Shown here piece by piece: positions 1 through 11,457 of a stretch of 64,000 bases of DNA (position 1 is its first letter; each line of letters begins with the position of its first letter). Below the pieces are notes generated by a model. The model was not told the origin of the DNA, searched no databases, and saw nothing but the letters and a program-made list of their open reading frames with translations. A program made the position numbers and the translations under genes. The stretch lies in NCBI RefSeq assembly GCF_000182925.2, contig NC_026503.1:992001-1056000 (forward strand). The letters run 5' to 3'. Source of the DNA: Neurospora crassa OR74A. Lineage: Eukaryota > Ascomycota > Sordariomycetes > Sordariales > Sordariaceae.

Positions 1-318
1 CGGACGACAAAGTGAGGGGTATATACGATGGGTGAAATGACATATAACCAGGCTGAGCCAGGGCATTGGCACTGAGCACAGGCAAGTCAATCGGGGTCTG
101 GATGTATAGTGGTGATATTTCACACTGGCATGTTTACGATATTGGAGGACCAGTAGCCTGACGCATGACCAAGAAGCAATCCATTTGACACCTGAAACCT
201 GATATGCTACCGGGAAAACAAAATCATGCGACGCAAAACCTTCACTCCAGAGATTGGGGGTATCGTATTCGTGAATGGGGGAAGATTTAGATATTATTCA
301 TGATATCTAGCGACGAAT
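1..318. other. Intergenic, downstream of rps19
   Basis: No coding signal is seen here. The stretch lies 3' of the rps19 stop codon and should contain the 3' UTR and polyadenylation region of that minus-strand gene. Confidence 0.5.
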
Positions 319-1178
319 TTACTCGTCATCCTCCTCATCAGCCTCAATGACGGTCTGGGCGATACCTGTACCATGTCCGTTAGCGTCCGTTTCGTCCAAG
401 ATTGTTTCCAGAAGCAAACTTACGGTCCAGATCACGCTGGCCCTGCTGGGTGATACGGCGGCCACCCTTCTCCTCATCGTGCTCGAGGACACCAATCTTC
501 TCGAGGGCCTGGAGGACCTTGCGGTCAACGGAGCCAGAGGCCTCGACGTGGTGGGAGGGACGGCTGCCACGGTTCTTGGCAGTGCCGTGGACGCGACGAA
601 GACGGCCAACACCAACGGTCTTGCGGAGGTAGACGTGGCGGGCAACGGAGGCAGCGCGGACGTAAAACCAGTCGATGTCCTGGGGGGGCATCTCCTTGGC
701 CGGGCCGGTCTTGACGGTGTCAACCCAACCTAGTATCAGGAGTTAGCCGGCAGCCTCTTCTTCAAGGGAGATATTTTGGGATGCAAAGCGTACCGGGAAC
801 GGGCAGCTTGCCCTGGCGCTTCAAGAAAGCGGCATAGGCGTTGACGAACTTGTGGGGCTACATATCACATAGAAGTACCGTATTAGCAATGATTCCGTCA
901 TCGGAAGTCTTTCGACCCCCTCGCGCCTGCTCCCATTTTCTTCTTTCGTTGTTGTCGTGCCCGCTGGTTGTGGTTCGTCGTCGTGATCGCCGGCCGGCTC
1001 GGCAAGCTCCAGCTCAGCTCATCTTTCGAGGGCTCAGAATTGCGTTTGCCAGCCGATCGACTCGGACTCGGACAGCGATTTGCGATTTGAAGTTTCTGGT
1101 TCGGCCGCAGAGGAGATCTCAAGACGGAGATCTGTAGTGGCCTACCTCGACGTCCCGAACAGTGACACCTCCAGGCAT
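319..1178 (-). CDS. rps19: 40S ribosomal protein S19 (eS19), 4 exons
   Basis: Component of the small ribosomal subunit head, needed for 18S rRNA maturation and 40S assembly. The spliced product is 149 aa, close to the family's usual 145-150. Exons (minus strand) are 1178-1146, 857-794, 729-424 and 365-319. Introns are 858-1145 (288 nt), 730-793 and 366-423, all GT-AG, the two short ones with GCTAAC branch sites. The protein starts MPGGVTVRDVE, continues HKFVNAYAAFLKRQGKLPVP and contains WFYVRAASVARH and GQRDLDR, all typical of eS19. The last exon encodes an acidic tail ending EADEEDDE. The long first intron directly after a short first exon is common in ribosomal protein genes. The start has a good context (CAAAATGCC). 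A telobox-like AACCCTAAC lies about 235 bp upstream. Confidence 0.96.
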
Positions 1179-1412
1179 TTTGACGGTTGGTTGGGTTGAT
1201 TAGCCGACTTAATTGAAGTTGCTCGCTCGGTGGTGCAAAGAGTCGCGATAGCTGCCGGCGGTGGAAATTTTCTAGGTGGATGGAAGTCTTGGCATTACGA
1301 CTGCACGGGCCAGCACCGCGGCGGCGATTAGGGCTGTGGCCCTTCCGCCCTCTGCACCTTGCCTGTTGTGCTCGCCTACATAGTGGGAGCGCCTCCAAAT
1401 CACGGCTATATC

Positions 1413-1421
1413 AACCCTAAC
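1413..1421 (+). promoter_or_regulatory. Telobox-like AACCCTAAC upstream of rps19
   Basis: AACCCTAAC lies about 235 bp upstream of the rps19 start. A related element (ATTTAGGGTTTG) sits in the rpl7/rps14 promoter. CCCTAA-type elements are known in ribosomal protein promoters of several eukaryotes; the regulatory role here is inference. Confidence 0.4.
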
Positions 1422-2973
1422 CCCCGAAATGCTGCTTTGGCAGAACACCTGCAGCGTCTGGATTGATTTGGGATCATCCCGGCTCGAGTCACGAAGTCCG
1501 CATTCCATTCACTCCACTTTGCAACCTTGTTGACTTTAAAGAGAGTCCGTTCATCTACTGTGTCAATCCATCATCTCCGCATGTGAAGTCTGGGGCTCAT
1601 AATCACTCATCATGGACACTCGCTCACTCATTCTTCAGCAGCATAGGCTGCTCATCATTGATGACACCACGAGGTACCTGATAGATTATAATTGGCCAAT
1701 GACCTCCGTAAATTCTGAGCCAGCCTGATACAGCAAGGTAGGAACCTCTGTTAATGCAAACACCCCGTTTTGCCAAGAATTTTGGCTAAACCCAATCCTT
1801 GTGATGCGTATTTGCAACACCACCGTCCCCATATCTACATCAACGGGTTTGATCCTGGTGGGATGAGCCTTCTTATACCTGGCTGTACACCGGAGGTACC
1901 CTTTGCAGACCTAGTGGCGGTCGTGTGTAGTGTAGTGGTCACAGGGTTTGTATACAAGATCCCCAATATGCAAAACACCCTCACTCTTGCCAAGAAATCG
2001 GGTTGTTGAAATCGCTTACATTAACAGGGGTTCCTACTGCATTGCGCCGTGGCCTGTCTGCTTGTCTACCTCTACGCTATAGTCAAGGGTGAAGACGAAA
2101 ACCTAGTACGCTTTATATCAAAATTACATCCTCAGATATCCACATCCTAATCTCTCGTATAGGCTGGACTATCACGATACCTACACGCATGATGTTGTCT
2201 CCTCCGGAGATCTTCAGATTATCAGATCCGCGAGCCGCCCTCTAGACTTAGCCTCCCATGCCGCCACAGCCATACCTCCTGCATCATTGAACCAATGGTA
2301 GGGATGGATGAGGACTGGGTTACACAACAATTCGTCGCTCGGGAAGGTTTTCTTGCCAATGAGTGAAGTGCTTGTCTGGAAGACTTGGAATAGCTGCCAT
2401 TCGTTAACGCCAGCTTCGTGGTATCTCTGACAGACACGGTTTCATCACGATAATATCGATTTCTCTGTCAACCTCATCACGGATACTGATCATTTTTCAG
2501 GTACTAGCCGTCTAGCTTCACAACGGGTGATGACCAGGTCGCTGCAGTCCTCCGACACAACCATGTCCCAATTACCAGCCTCGGCGCTTTGAGCGGCCGG
2601 TCACAGGCCCCGTAAACTTGATTTTGTCTTCACCGAAACGACATTCCCGCTCTCCGGGCTTACGGCTGAAAATACCTGCGAATGTCACAATATTCTGTCA
2701 AAGCCACGTGCGAAGAGATCTTCTATTCGAGTACTTGGACATTGCAGGACGCGCTAGAGCGGCTTGAAACTCTACGCAAAGTATCAGTCCCGAACTGGGC
2801 CGGGCACAACGACCAGTACGCCAAATCACTCCACAGGCGCTTAACGCCCTCACACTGCGTCTGTCATAAACAATGTCTTGGTTCTTGCCCGAGTGGCCTG
2901 GAATAAATAGGTTCTTATTTCCTCCGGTATAGCGTTCGCGATTTTACCCTTAATTTGTGACTGGCATCGCTTC

Positions 2974-2993
2974 TTTTTTTTTTTTTTTTTTTT
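2974..2993 (+). repeat. Poly-T tract (T20)
   Basis: Uninterrupted run of about 20 T residues upstream of the secreted lectin-like gene. It may be a nucleosome-excluding promoter element or simple sequence drift. Confidence 0.6.
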
Positions 2994-3162
2994 CTGTTAA
3001 AGTGTACTTTGTTCTAGTCTCTGTTGCAGACATTCTCTCTTTTACCTGCTGGCAGGTTTACCTTCATTTACACGGACATTTCTTTCCTTCGTTCATTACC
3101 CTGATCATTCTTGAACACCTTGACATTAGTCAACCAAGTGGTGACTCTCCTCTTCCTTCATT

Positions 3163-4768
3163 ATGCTTGCCTCTCTTGGTTCTATGCTCGCGCTAGCAGC
3201 GATTGCTAGAGCCAGTCCATTGCTTCCCAGAGCAGTCGATTCGCTCAACGAAGAGGCTACGGCGGAAGCCCAACAGCGGGACGACAGTGCTACCCGTGCC
3301 TCTTCCAATGTCCAAATCAAGGTACTGAAACAAAGTACAAGGTTTGAAACAACCAATGCTAACTGAATGACAGACATCGGACGGGAGATGTCTTTCCGTT
3401 GACCAACTGTCCGGCGACTTCCGGGCAAACTTGACCCCTATTCAGGTTGCCGACTGTGGTTCTACCGATGGTCAGGGGTGGGATGTTATCACGAGCGGCA
3501 AGCATATCTCCGGGGACGGTGGTATGCTCGTGGTGAGCACGTTGACACAAGCCTGCTTCAGCTACGATCCCCGTCGGGCGGCTGGAAACCAAGTCATTCT
3601 CTTTTCATGCGGTGGCCGAGCTGATGGTGGTAAGTAACTTGTTGCAAAAGTACCCTACAACAGAGATGTTTGGCACTGACATCTTCCAGGTGGCGAGGTC
3701 ACTGACTCCCAGATATTTGCCTTTGACGGCTCACCTGGACCTCTTTTCTTCCAGCCTCAAAATGCAAAGGACACATGCTTCACGGTCTCGGGTGACACTA
3801 TTGACGTTGCACCATGCAACCCGGGCGACTCTAGCCAGTCGTTCGCCTTTGGAGACGGCGCCGGTAGTGGAAACAACAATGGAGGAGGTAACGCTGACAC
3901 GGGAGGGGACACCAACACTAGGGGAAATACCGACGCACAAGAGAGCACCACTTCACAACAGCCGACAACCTTCGCCACTCAAGTCACCACGACAGCTGAT
4001 GCTACGGCCACGGCGTCCGTCACTTCGTTCCCGAACGGCGGGTCGGGTTCAGGTCCAGGAAGCAGTTCCGGAAACGGCGGCATTCCCACCTTCAACCCGA
4101 CCGAAGCTGTACCGGTTTCGCGGGCAGGTGGTACTTTACAGTCCACAGCAGTTGCAGAGTCTCACCAGCGAGATGATACGGCCACCCGCACTTTCAGCAA
4201 TGTCTCGATCCGGGCCCCCGACGGACGGTGTCTCTTTGTTGATCCGACAGCTGGCGACTTTCGCGAGAACTTGATCCCCATTCAACTGGTGGAGTGTACT
4301 GGATCCCCCAACGAGAAATGGGACGTTCTTACCTCGGGAAAGCATAACCAACAGGACAAAAATGGGACACCGGCTGCTTTGATAGTCAGCACTTTGGTTT
4401 GTTTGCACATCTATGACGTGGTGAAGAGCGACGTCGGGCTAATTGAGCGTGGTCTATGCAGACTCAGGGCTGTCTCAACTTTGACGGCCGCCGAGCGGCT
4501 GGTGATACAGTCATGCTTTTCTCCTGTGGTGGACGTGCCGCTGGTGGTGAGTCGAATCACCAATGCTTTGCCGAGATGATGGATTTCTGACCGCGAACAC
4601 ACAGAGGGCGAAACCAGCACCGGACAACAATTCCCGTTCAACGGAGCAACCAGCTTTGCTCTTGCACCGGCCAGTGAGAAGGGCTCAATTTGCCTGATTG
4701 CTGGCGATGAGAGGGTGGACTCAGGAGCATGCCCCGACGATGGAAGCCAACTGTTTTCCATCTTTTAG
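3163..4768 (+). CDS. Secreted protein with two tandem ricin-B-like (beta-trefoil) units
   Basis: Predicted extracellular protein of 456 aa from five exons: 3163-3321, 3374-3629, 3690-4396, 4462-4546, 4605-4768. The N terminus (MLASLGSMLALAAIARASP) is a signal peptide with likely cleavage near residue 17. Two homologous units follow, about residues 22-189 and 282-456, separated by a Gly/Ser/Thr/Asn-rich linker. Each unit has the order QRDD, TR, SNV, DGRCL, GDF, NL-PIQ, WDV, TSGKH, VSTLTQ, FSCGGRA, and six matching cysteines. The WDV and cysteine pattern resembles ricin-B/QxW lectin folds, so carbohydrate binding is plausible but not shown. One intron (after GGRAD/GGRAA) is shared by both units; one intron is private to each unit. 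The exact family is uncertain; the gene model and secretion are well supported. Confidence 0.8.
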
Positions 4769-5809
4769 AACTTGAAGGGAGGCTTTCAAGTTGGTTCATG
4801 ATGATCCTTGAAACCAACAGCTTCTGGGGAGAAGAGATCAGGGGTTGTGTCCATCGGTGACCTGCAAAGCCAGTACTGTCGCTTGCTGGATTGTACCACT
4901 ACTTTTTGTTACATGTCTCTGAGAATTTCCAACAGGAATGAGTTTTGACGTTTGTTGAAGAGCAACTGCTTGGCATTTTATGGTTCAGAGGTTGAGCAGA
5001 CACGAAACTTTGGGAAAAGTGATGTTCAGCCTAGTGATCATTACCAAATCTCCACATGCAAACATTGCCCTTAAATTGATTCGATCGGGATGATTGTTCC
5101 TCAGTTTGAACGGCATTCCTGTCTAGGCGTGTAGTTTCCTCGAGAAATGTTGCCAGTGAGGTCGTTTACAGTCTAATGCTGGTCTGATTGTTAGCTTGGT
5201 ACGCCGGGCACTCCTACTGTACAATAAACATAGTATACTAGACAAAATCTATTTCGAATAGTCCTAAAGGTTATGTAGATAAATCAAAAGGTATCAGTTA
5301 GATTTAATTTGGCATTTTAAATATTAGAGATGGCCTGCTCAAGGTAAGATTATACATTAGTTAGCCCTGAAAACGCATAGGAAAGTTGACACGAGGTCTC
5401 GAGCTAACAAACAAACCAGTACTGGACTGTACTGCAGTGGTTCCTGAAGCGGAAGTTATTTGGGACAAGGAGATCCCTTGATTTGTCAGCTGCTAGCCAC
5501 CTGCCCACCCGTCGCATCTTTCAACGCAATCAGCGGTTCCCGAGACCGTTCGCAGGCGGGCCTGACATCATGCGCAGCCCCGAAAATTCGCTGCCAAAGT
5601 GACCGGCTTTGACACATTCCCAAAGCCGAAACTCCGCATCTCCCCCGCCGTCACCACCTGCGCCGACGCACCCGCTCTTGTCCAGTTGCTCCCGGAACGG
5701 CCATTTTTTTTACACCAAGCCACGACCAAGCGCCATCTCCGGCAACGCTGACGAACCTAGCAATTTGCGAACAACCTACACCTAGTACCTCTACACGACC
5801 GCCGTCGTT
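4769..5809. other. Intergenic between lectin-like gene and isa2
   Basis: No gene is supported. A short AT-rich patch (about 5215-5345) looks different from its surroundings and might be an old, mutated repeat fragment, but it is too short to identify. The last 300 bp are GC-richer and probably form the isa2 promoter and leader. Confidence 0.45.
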
Positions 5810-6629
5810 ATGCCGCCCCTCCGCTGCGCCAATGCGCCCGCACCAGCGAGCCTCTTCGTCCAAATGAGCATGCGCCGAACCGCCCCGTTCTCTGTTCTGG
5901 CCGATATCCTGCTCCCGCTGCGTGCGCGCGCTCACCACAACGTCGCCAGGAGAATAGCGACTGTTTCCACTACCACTCCGGTTTCCAAGACGCCATGGCG
6001 CGCCAGACAATCCCTATCTTCAAGCCAGTTCAACATGCGCCTGTTCACCACCACAGCCCCGAGCAAGGCCACACACACGTTATTCAACCCCCAGAACGAC
6101 GAGGATGGGAACGAGATGGTGTTGGAAATTACCGAGCGGGCAGCGAAGGCTCGTTATTCCTTTAGGCCCCTTCCTCCTTTTCATTGTGCTAGCGGACAGA
6201 CCGACTAACATGGGTAACCTCCTGCCGAAACAGCGCCTTTCAGAAATCATGACCAAAGACTCCAACCCTTACCTTGCGCTGCGCATTCAAGTCGAGTCCG
6301 GCGGCTGCCACGGTTTTCAATACCTCATGAAACTGGTCACTCTCCCAGAGCAACTTCCCCAGTTGCCTCTTGCCGAAGGGGCCGCGGAGGAATCAGAGAT
6401 TCGTGAAGACGATACGATATTCAGCTATTACCCCGATGACAGCCCAGCGCCGGCCTCCCCCGATCTGACGCTACCGAAGATCATTTTGGATGGGCCCTCG
6501 TTGGAGTTGCTCAAGGGCAGCAAGGTCGACTTCACCATGGAGTTGATCGGCTCCCAGTTCAAGATTGTCGATAACCCGTTGGCGACAAGTAGCTGTGGTT
6601 GTGGTACGAGTTTTGATATCAAGATATGA
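5810..6629 (+). CDS. isa2: Mitochondrial A-type iron-sulfur carrier Isa2
   Basis: A-type carrier that works with Isa1/Iba57 to build [4Fe-4S] clusters in mitochondria. Two exons, 5810-6148 and 6234-6629, give 244 aa. The first about 95 residues are rich in Arg, Ser, Thr and Ala and poor in acidic residues, as expected for a mitochondrial presequence; internal ATGs at 5863, 5869 and 6033 are alternative starts. The conserved domain starts near EITERAAK/RLSEIM. The three cluster-binding cysteines are visible: GGCHGFQY (Cys138) and SSCGCG (Cys234, Cys236). The only reading that joins the two domain halves needs an intron 6149-6233 starting with GC (AAG/GCTCGT) and ending AACAG, with a GACTAAC branch site. 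The gene is convergent with rpl7. Confidence 0.9.
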
Positions 6630-7017
6630 GGAACCAGGTAATGGAACGAAGGACCTCATCAGCACGGTTGAGTGTATTTGTTATGTGACTATAGAATAGG
6701 AGGCCTCGTCTACTGGGTATACATAATAGAGCTGCAACAAGCGTTTCCTTGTTCATACGTCACTTTAGGGGATACGATCACGAGTAGAAGCAATGTTGGT
6801 AGACACAAAACTTGATAGAATTGGGCCCAAGTCAAGGCCAGTTACGGAGCAGGCTAGGATCACGAATCCACCGGTGAACCAGATTTTGTGATCGGAAAAC
6901 GACAAAGTTGCATTCATTCCCATCCAGCCTTTATGGCTTCCCAATTAACGCCGAGCACCATGCATCCGCAACGACCAAGACCAGGTTCGTGAGATCTCAA
7001 CGAAACCCCAATTGCAT
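6630..7017. other. Convergent intergenic spacer, isa2 / rpl7
   Basis: Short spacer (388 bp) between two convergent stop codons. It should hold both 3' UTRs. Nothing else is seen. Confidence 0.5.
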
Positions 7018-8480
7018 TTAGTTCATCTGTCTGATGAGAGCGTTGATGTGCTCCTCACGGTTGCCGAGGTCACCGCCCTCGATGAAGTGCTTGAACTTGC
7101 GGGTACGGAAGCCACCGGTGGGGTTGGAAAGCTTGAAGGGCCAGAGGAAGTTGGAGGCCTGCTTGAAGTTGGGGCCAACGGTGTAGATCTCGTGGATGAG
7201 ATCCTCCATGCAGATGATGCCGTACTTGCCGAGGTTCTCCTCGATGATGGAGTTGTCGGTGAGGGCAACGCGCTGCTTGTTGACCTTGCCGTATCCGCGC
7301 TTGTAGATAAGCTCCTTGACGGACTTGAGGTTGGGGTAACCGTAGGCAACCCAGGGCTCGACGATCTTGATCATCTCAGCGGTGGCCTTGGTAACGCGGA
7401 CGAAGACACCGTTGTTGATCTGGAGAAGACGGAGGAGCTGGAGGATCTTGCGGGGCTTGGGGGGGATCTTGTTGATACCCTTGATGCGGATCAAGAAGAT
7501 GAGCTTGGCCTCAGCGGGGATGTGGAAAGAGCCATCCTGCTTGGCGGCGCGCTGGAGGCGGATCTTCTCGCGCTCAACGTCGCGGTACTCCTTGACGTAG
7601 GTCTCGGCGCGCTTGAAGATGACGGCACGCTTCTCCTTGTTGGCCTATTGATTGAAGTCAGTAACGGATTTAGAACAATGCAAGCAAGTTCAAATAGTCC
7701 ATTGTTGAGGTGTAATGTCAGACCCGAAAGATGGTATTTAGCAACAGCATCGGCGAACCTAGTCGCTATGGTATGTTGTGCATCATGTTGTCCTCTGGAA
7801 GGGGGCAGCTCAAGTGATGGTTATACTCACAGCCTTCTTCTTCTCGATCTCGGCCTGGCGCTCAGCGCGGGCCTTCTCCTGAGACTTGCGCTTCTTCAGG
7901 AGGGTCTCGGGGACCAGGACATCGTTCTTGGTGGGGACGGAACTAAACATCTCAGATTAGTACGGGTCCAGCATACCAGAGGTATGTGGTAGAGCGCCGG
8001 TGGAGAACTGCTGCTCAAGTGCGGCATTCTCTCGTGGCTGACTCGATTGGCTGCTTGGTGTAACTTTGGAGAAATGCCCTCGGCATTTTCAGCACGAGGA
8101 TCACACAACCATGTACAACCTGGACAACAAATGCCCAAAAGGTGAGCTAACTGCGACCGAGAGCAAAGACTCGAGATTTCACACTTTCGTCCAAGTTCCT
8201 GTCGCAGCAGCGATGAATTTAAGGGAGAAAGCCAGGAGACCTTCAGCCCCAACACCCCACGAGACATCTCTCAGTCTGCAAGCCTGGTCGGTCCAAGGCC
8301 TAGAGGAAAGAGGGAGAATCATGAGAGGGATCGAGCTGGGACGATGGCTGCTCCGCGAGAAGACAGGCCAAAGACACCCAGTGAGAGGACCACGACTATC
8401 TGCAGATTGTTCCTGGAACACGCGACGATACCATTCCTCTGGCGTCAAGGGGAAGGATCGGGGTTGGCATACGTAGACAT
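7018..8480 (-). CDS. rpl7: 60S ribosomal protein L7 (uL30), 3 exons
   Basis: Large-subunit ribosomal protein. Spliced product is 248 aa, the usual eukaryotic L7 length. Exons on the minus strand are 8480-8473 (only 8 nt, ATGTCTAC), 7942-7831 and 7644-7018. Introns are 7943-8472 (530 nt) and 7645-7830 (186 nt). The protein begins [20 protein letters not shown] and has the basic N-terminal helix ([16 protein letters not shown]), then the uL30 core with [19 protein letters not shown] and [20 protein letters not shown], ending ALIRQMN. The 8-nt first exon was chosen because it gives a phase-matched GT donor and the expected N terminus. The start lies 346 bp from the divergent rps14 start, so the two genes probably share a promoter. 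Confidence 0.94.
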
Positions 8481-8826
8481 GGTGCCGGTGGTCGATCTGC
8501 GACGATGCCAGAATTCGATGTCGAAGTACGAGCAGAAAAGAAAAAAAGGCGTTGATCGATCGTTAAGTAGGGCCCGCGAAATTTTGACAACAGTGGGGCT
8601 GCACGGAGCCCGGGCTCAGCCGCCAAGGGGATTTAGGGTTTGTCCGACAGGTTTGGTGCCTGCCCTGCGCTCCGCTTTCTGCCACTTTTCCCCGCCAAGT
8701 TCGATAGGGCATTCTCAACCGCACGAAGTCGAACTACCCCCGCCGAATTTTTATGCTGGAAAACTGGAGATCGTCCACTTGACAGTATCAACACCACACG
8801 TCCAAGACACCAGATCAACCGTCAAG
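8481..8826. promoter_or_regulatory. Bidirectional promoter of rpl7 and rps14
   Basis: These 346 bp separate the start codons of two divergent ribosomal protein genes. ATTTAGGGTTTG at 8631-8642 (reverse complement CAAACCCTAAAT, a telobox core) sits near the middle, about 150 bp from one start and 185 bp from the other. Co-expression of the pair is an inference from the layout. Confidence 0.6.
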
Positions 8827-9623
<797 letters not shown>

Positions 9624-11457
9624 TCTATCAGAGAGTGGCTGCCTGGCTTCTGGGCGGAAAAGAAAAAACGGTTATCATCTGGTTTTCTCTGTGGCGTTGA
9701 CAACTACGAGGAGAACGGCCTTAATTTGCCTGGTCTCCATATGATCTGGCTTGTCACATGTTGCTTTTGGCACAACTGCAGCAGATGAATATAGATGGGA
9801 GTCAAAAAACCCCCTTCGCTGCCACCGGCAGCTCAGATCGCAGCCTGGCTTTCGTGTGTGTTCAATGTGATCCTTTCCATGTATGTTTGTCTTTGTGAAT
9901 CCAGTCGCGGGTCGTATTCGTGTAGTTTGCTCCCAGGAACCCGGGAGTGCTTCTTGACTCATCAATACAACCTTACCCGTGAGGTGTTACTTGGTTGTCG
10001 TTCATCTTTGAATTGGCAGATCAATGCACATTAATACTTAGATCCAATTGAGATGAACCTTGGCCTTCGGCCGCCATATAGCAATTTGGTGCATGCATCA
10101 CGCATGGTCACCGTGTTGTTTGTCCAAACCAACTCAAACGACTTGGTCATGCGAAAATGAGCATTCAATTAGTCAGCTAAGGATATCCACGATAGGTACT
10201 TCACACAAACGGTAAATGTTGGGTTGTTAGCCACGAGCATTGATGAGTGCTTCTCGCTTCAGCTCGTACATTGACCAGAAAACCTGTTGCTTCTTACCCT
10301 TCCGTTCCATTTCCGATTGGGTTTGAGGAGTACTCACCCAAATCACTACTCGCGCAGTTTTCCCCCATGATATCATTTGAAATCGGCATATCTAAGTGTA
10401 CATAACACTCTTTCTGTCTGCTTCACATTCTTGCTTGGCACCATTACTTGACCGCAATAGGTACATGATGATAATGGAGCGAAGTTACCCAGTACTAAAC
10501 CGTCTTACGATTCATGTGCGGCACCCGTTCCTGTAGGAAGAGAACAGACTTTTCACAAGGGCTTCTCCGTGGTCCTCTCCATCTCTCTCCGCGTCATGCT
10601 TGACACACACAGATCTTCAGCTTGCCTTATGACCAAGATCAGGCTGCACTCTCAAGTCATACAGATGTTTTCGCTCGGAGCGGCTGGCTCTACAGAGAGT
10701 CGCTTTTGTTCGAACTGCCTCATTCACAACTTGACAGTCGTTGACTGTGACATATATCGTATATTTAAACATTTCTACTTGGCTGAGACCCAAGATCTCA
10801 CTATTATCATGCTGGCATGTAACCTCATCAGATGCTGTCTTGTGTATGGGCTAAGCTGGGGGAACTTCGGTCTGGTAATGAAGCCTTTCAACATTGTTAT
10901 TATCCCGAAATTTCGGTCTCTTGAGCTTACCTAGAGTAATGATAAAGCGGCCCAATGCAAATCATAGCGCCTCATCAAACGTCGGTTGGATGTATCCCGT
11001 GTGGCTCACCCAGAATAATGATCACGATTTTCCAACAGGCTCATCCTATACACAGGTACTACGTAAGTTAGTAGCCGTGGAACTAAGTCTTGTTCATACG
11101 AGAGATAGAGCAAACCTTTTCATCAAATACTACTCGTTTCGGGTTGGCTGTAAGAATACTCAGGTTGACATGGTGTACATTATACACAGGTTCAGACAAT
11201 TTCCATATGATAAACTAACACATCATGAAGAAAATATCAAACGCGCAATTTTGAGTGAAGCTATGCCCGAACCAAAAACACAAATTAAACCGAGAGAACC
11301 TATGATTCTAGACTAAACTTCGCTGGGTCTAACCATGGGGCAACACATTCAAGGGGATAGCACCATTAGAAGACCTGGGGAATTGCTTTTTAGTCACACA
11401 CCAAAGCCCAATGCAATAGCAAAACGAAAACCACCAATTTCCCTATTCCACAGAGCT
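9624..11457. other. Convergent intergenic region, rps14 / eIF3c
   Basis: About 1.8 kb between two convergent stops. Some open frames exist (for example 10569-10934 and 10894-11316) but the latter has no ATG start and neither resembles a known family. I see no gene here. Confidence 0.5.

Larger units (their letters stand above)
1179..3162. other. Intergenic between rps19 and the lectin-like gene
   Basis: This is the shared upstream region of two divergent genes. No gene is supported; the short open frames lack family resemblance and splice logic. The rps19-proximal part contains AACCCTAAC (1413-1421). The part near 2974-2993 carries a run of 20 T residues about 170 bp before the next start codon, probably a pyrimidine-rich promoter or leader tract. 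Confidence 0.5.

Noticed and set aside
7645-7830. C/D box snoRNA in rpl7 intron 2
   Set aside because: ATGATGC and CTGA boxes occur about 80 nt apart, but no terminal stem forms and the C box is imperfect.
7012-7992. Plus-strand open frame of 326 codons
   Set aside because: Antisense to rpl7 and running through its intron; composition is that of a shadow.
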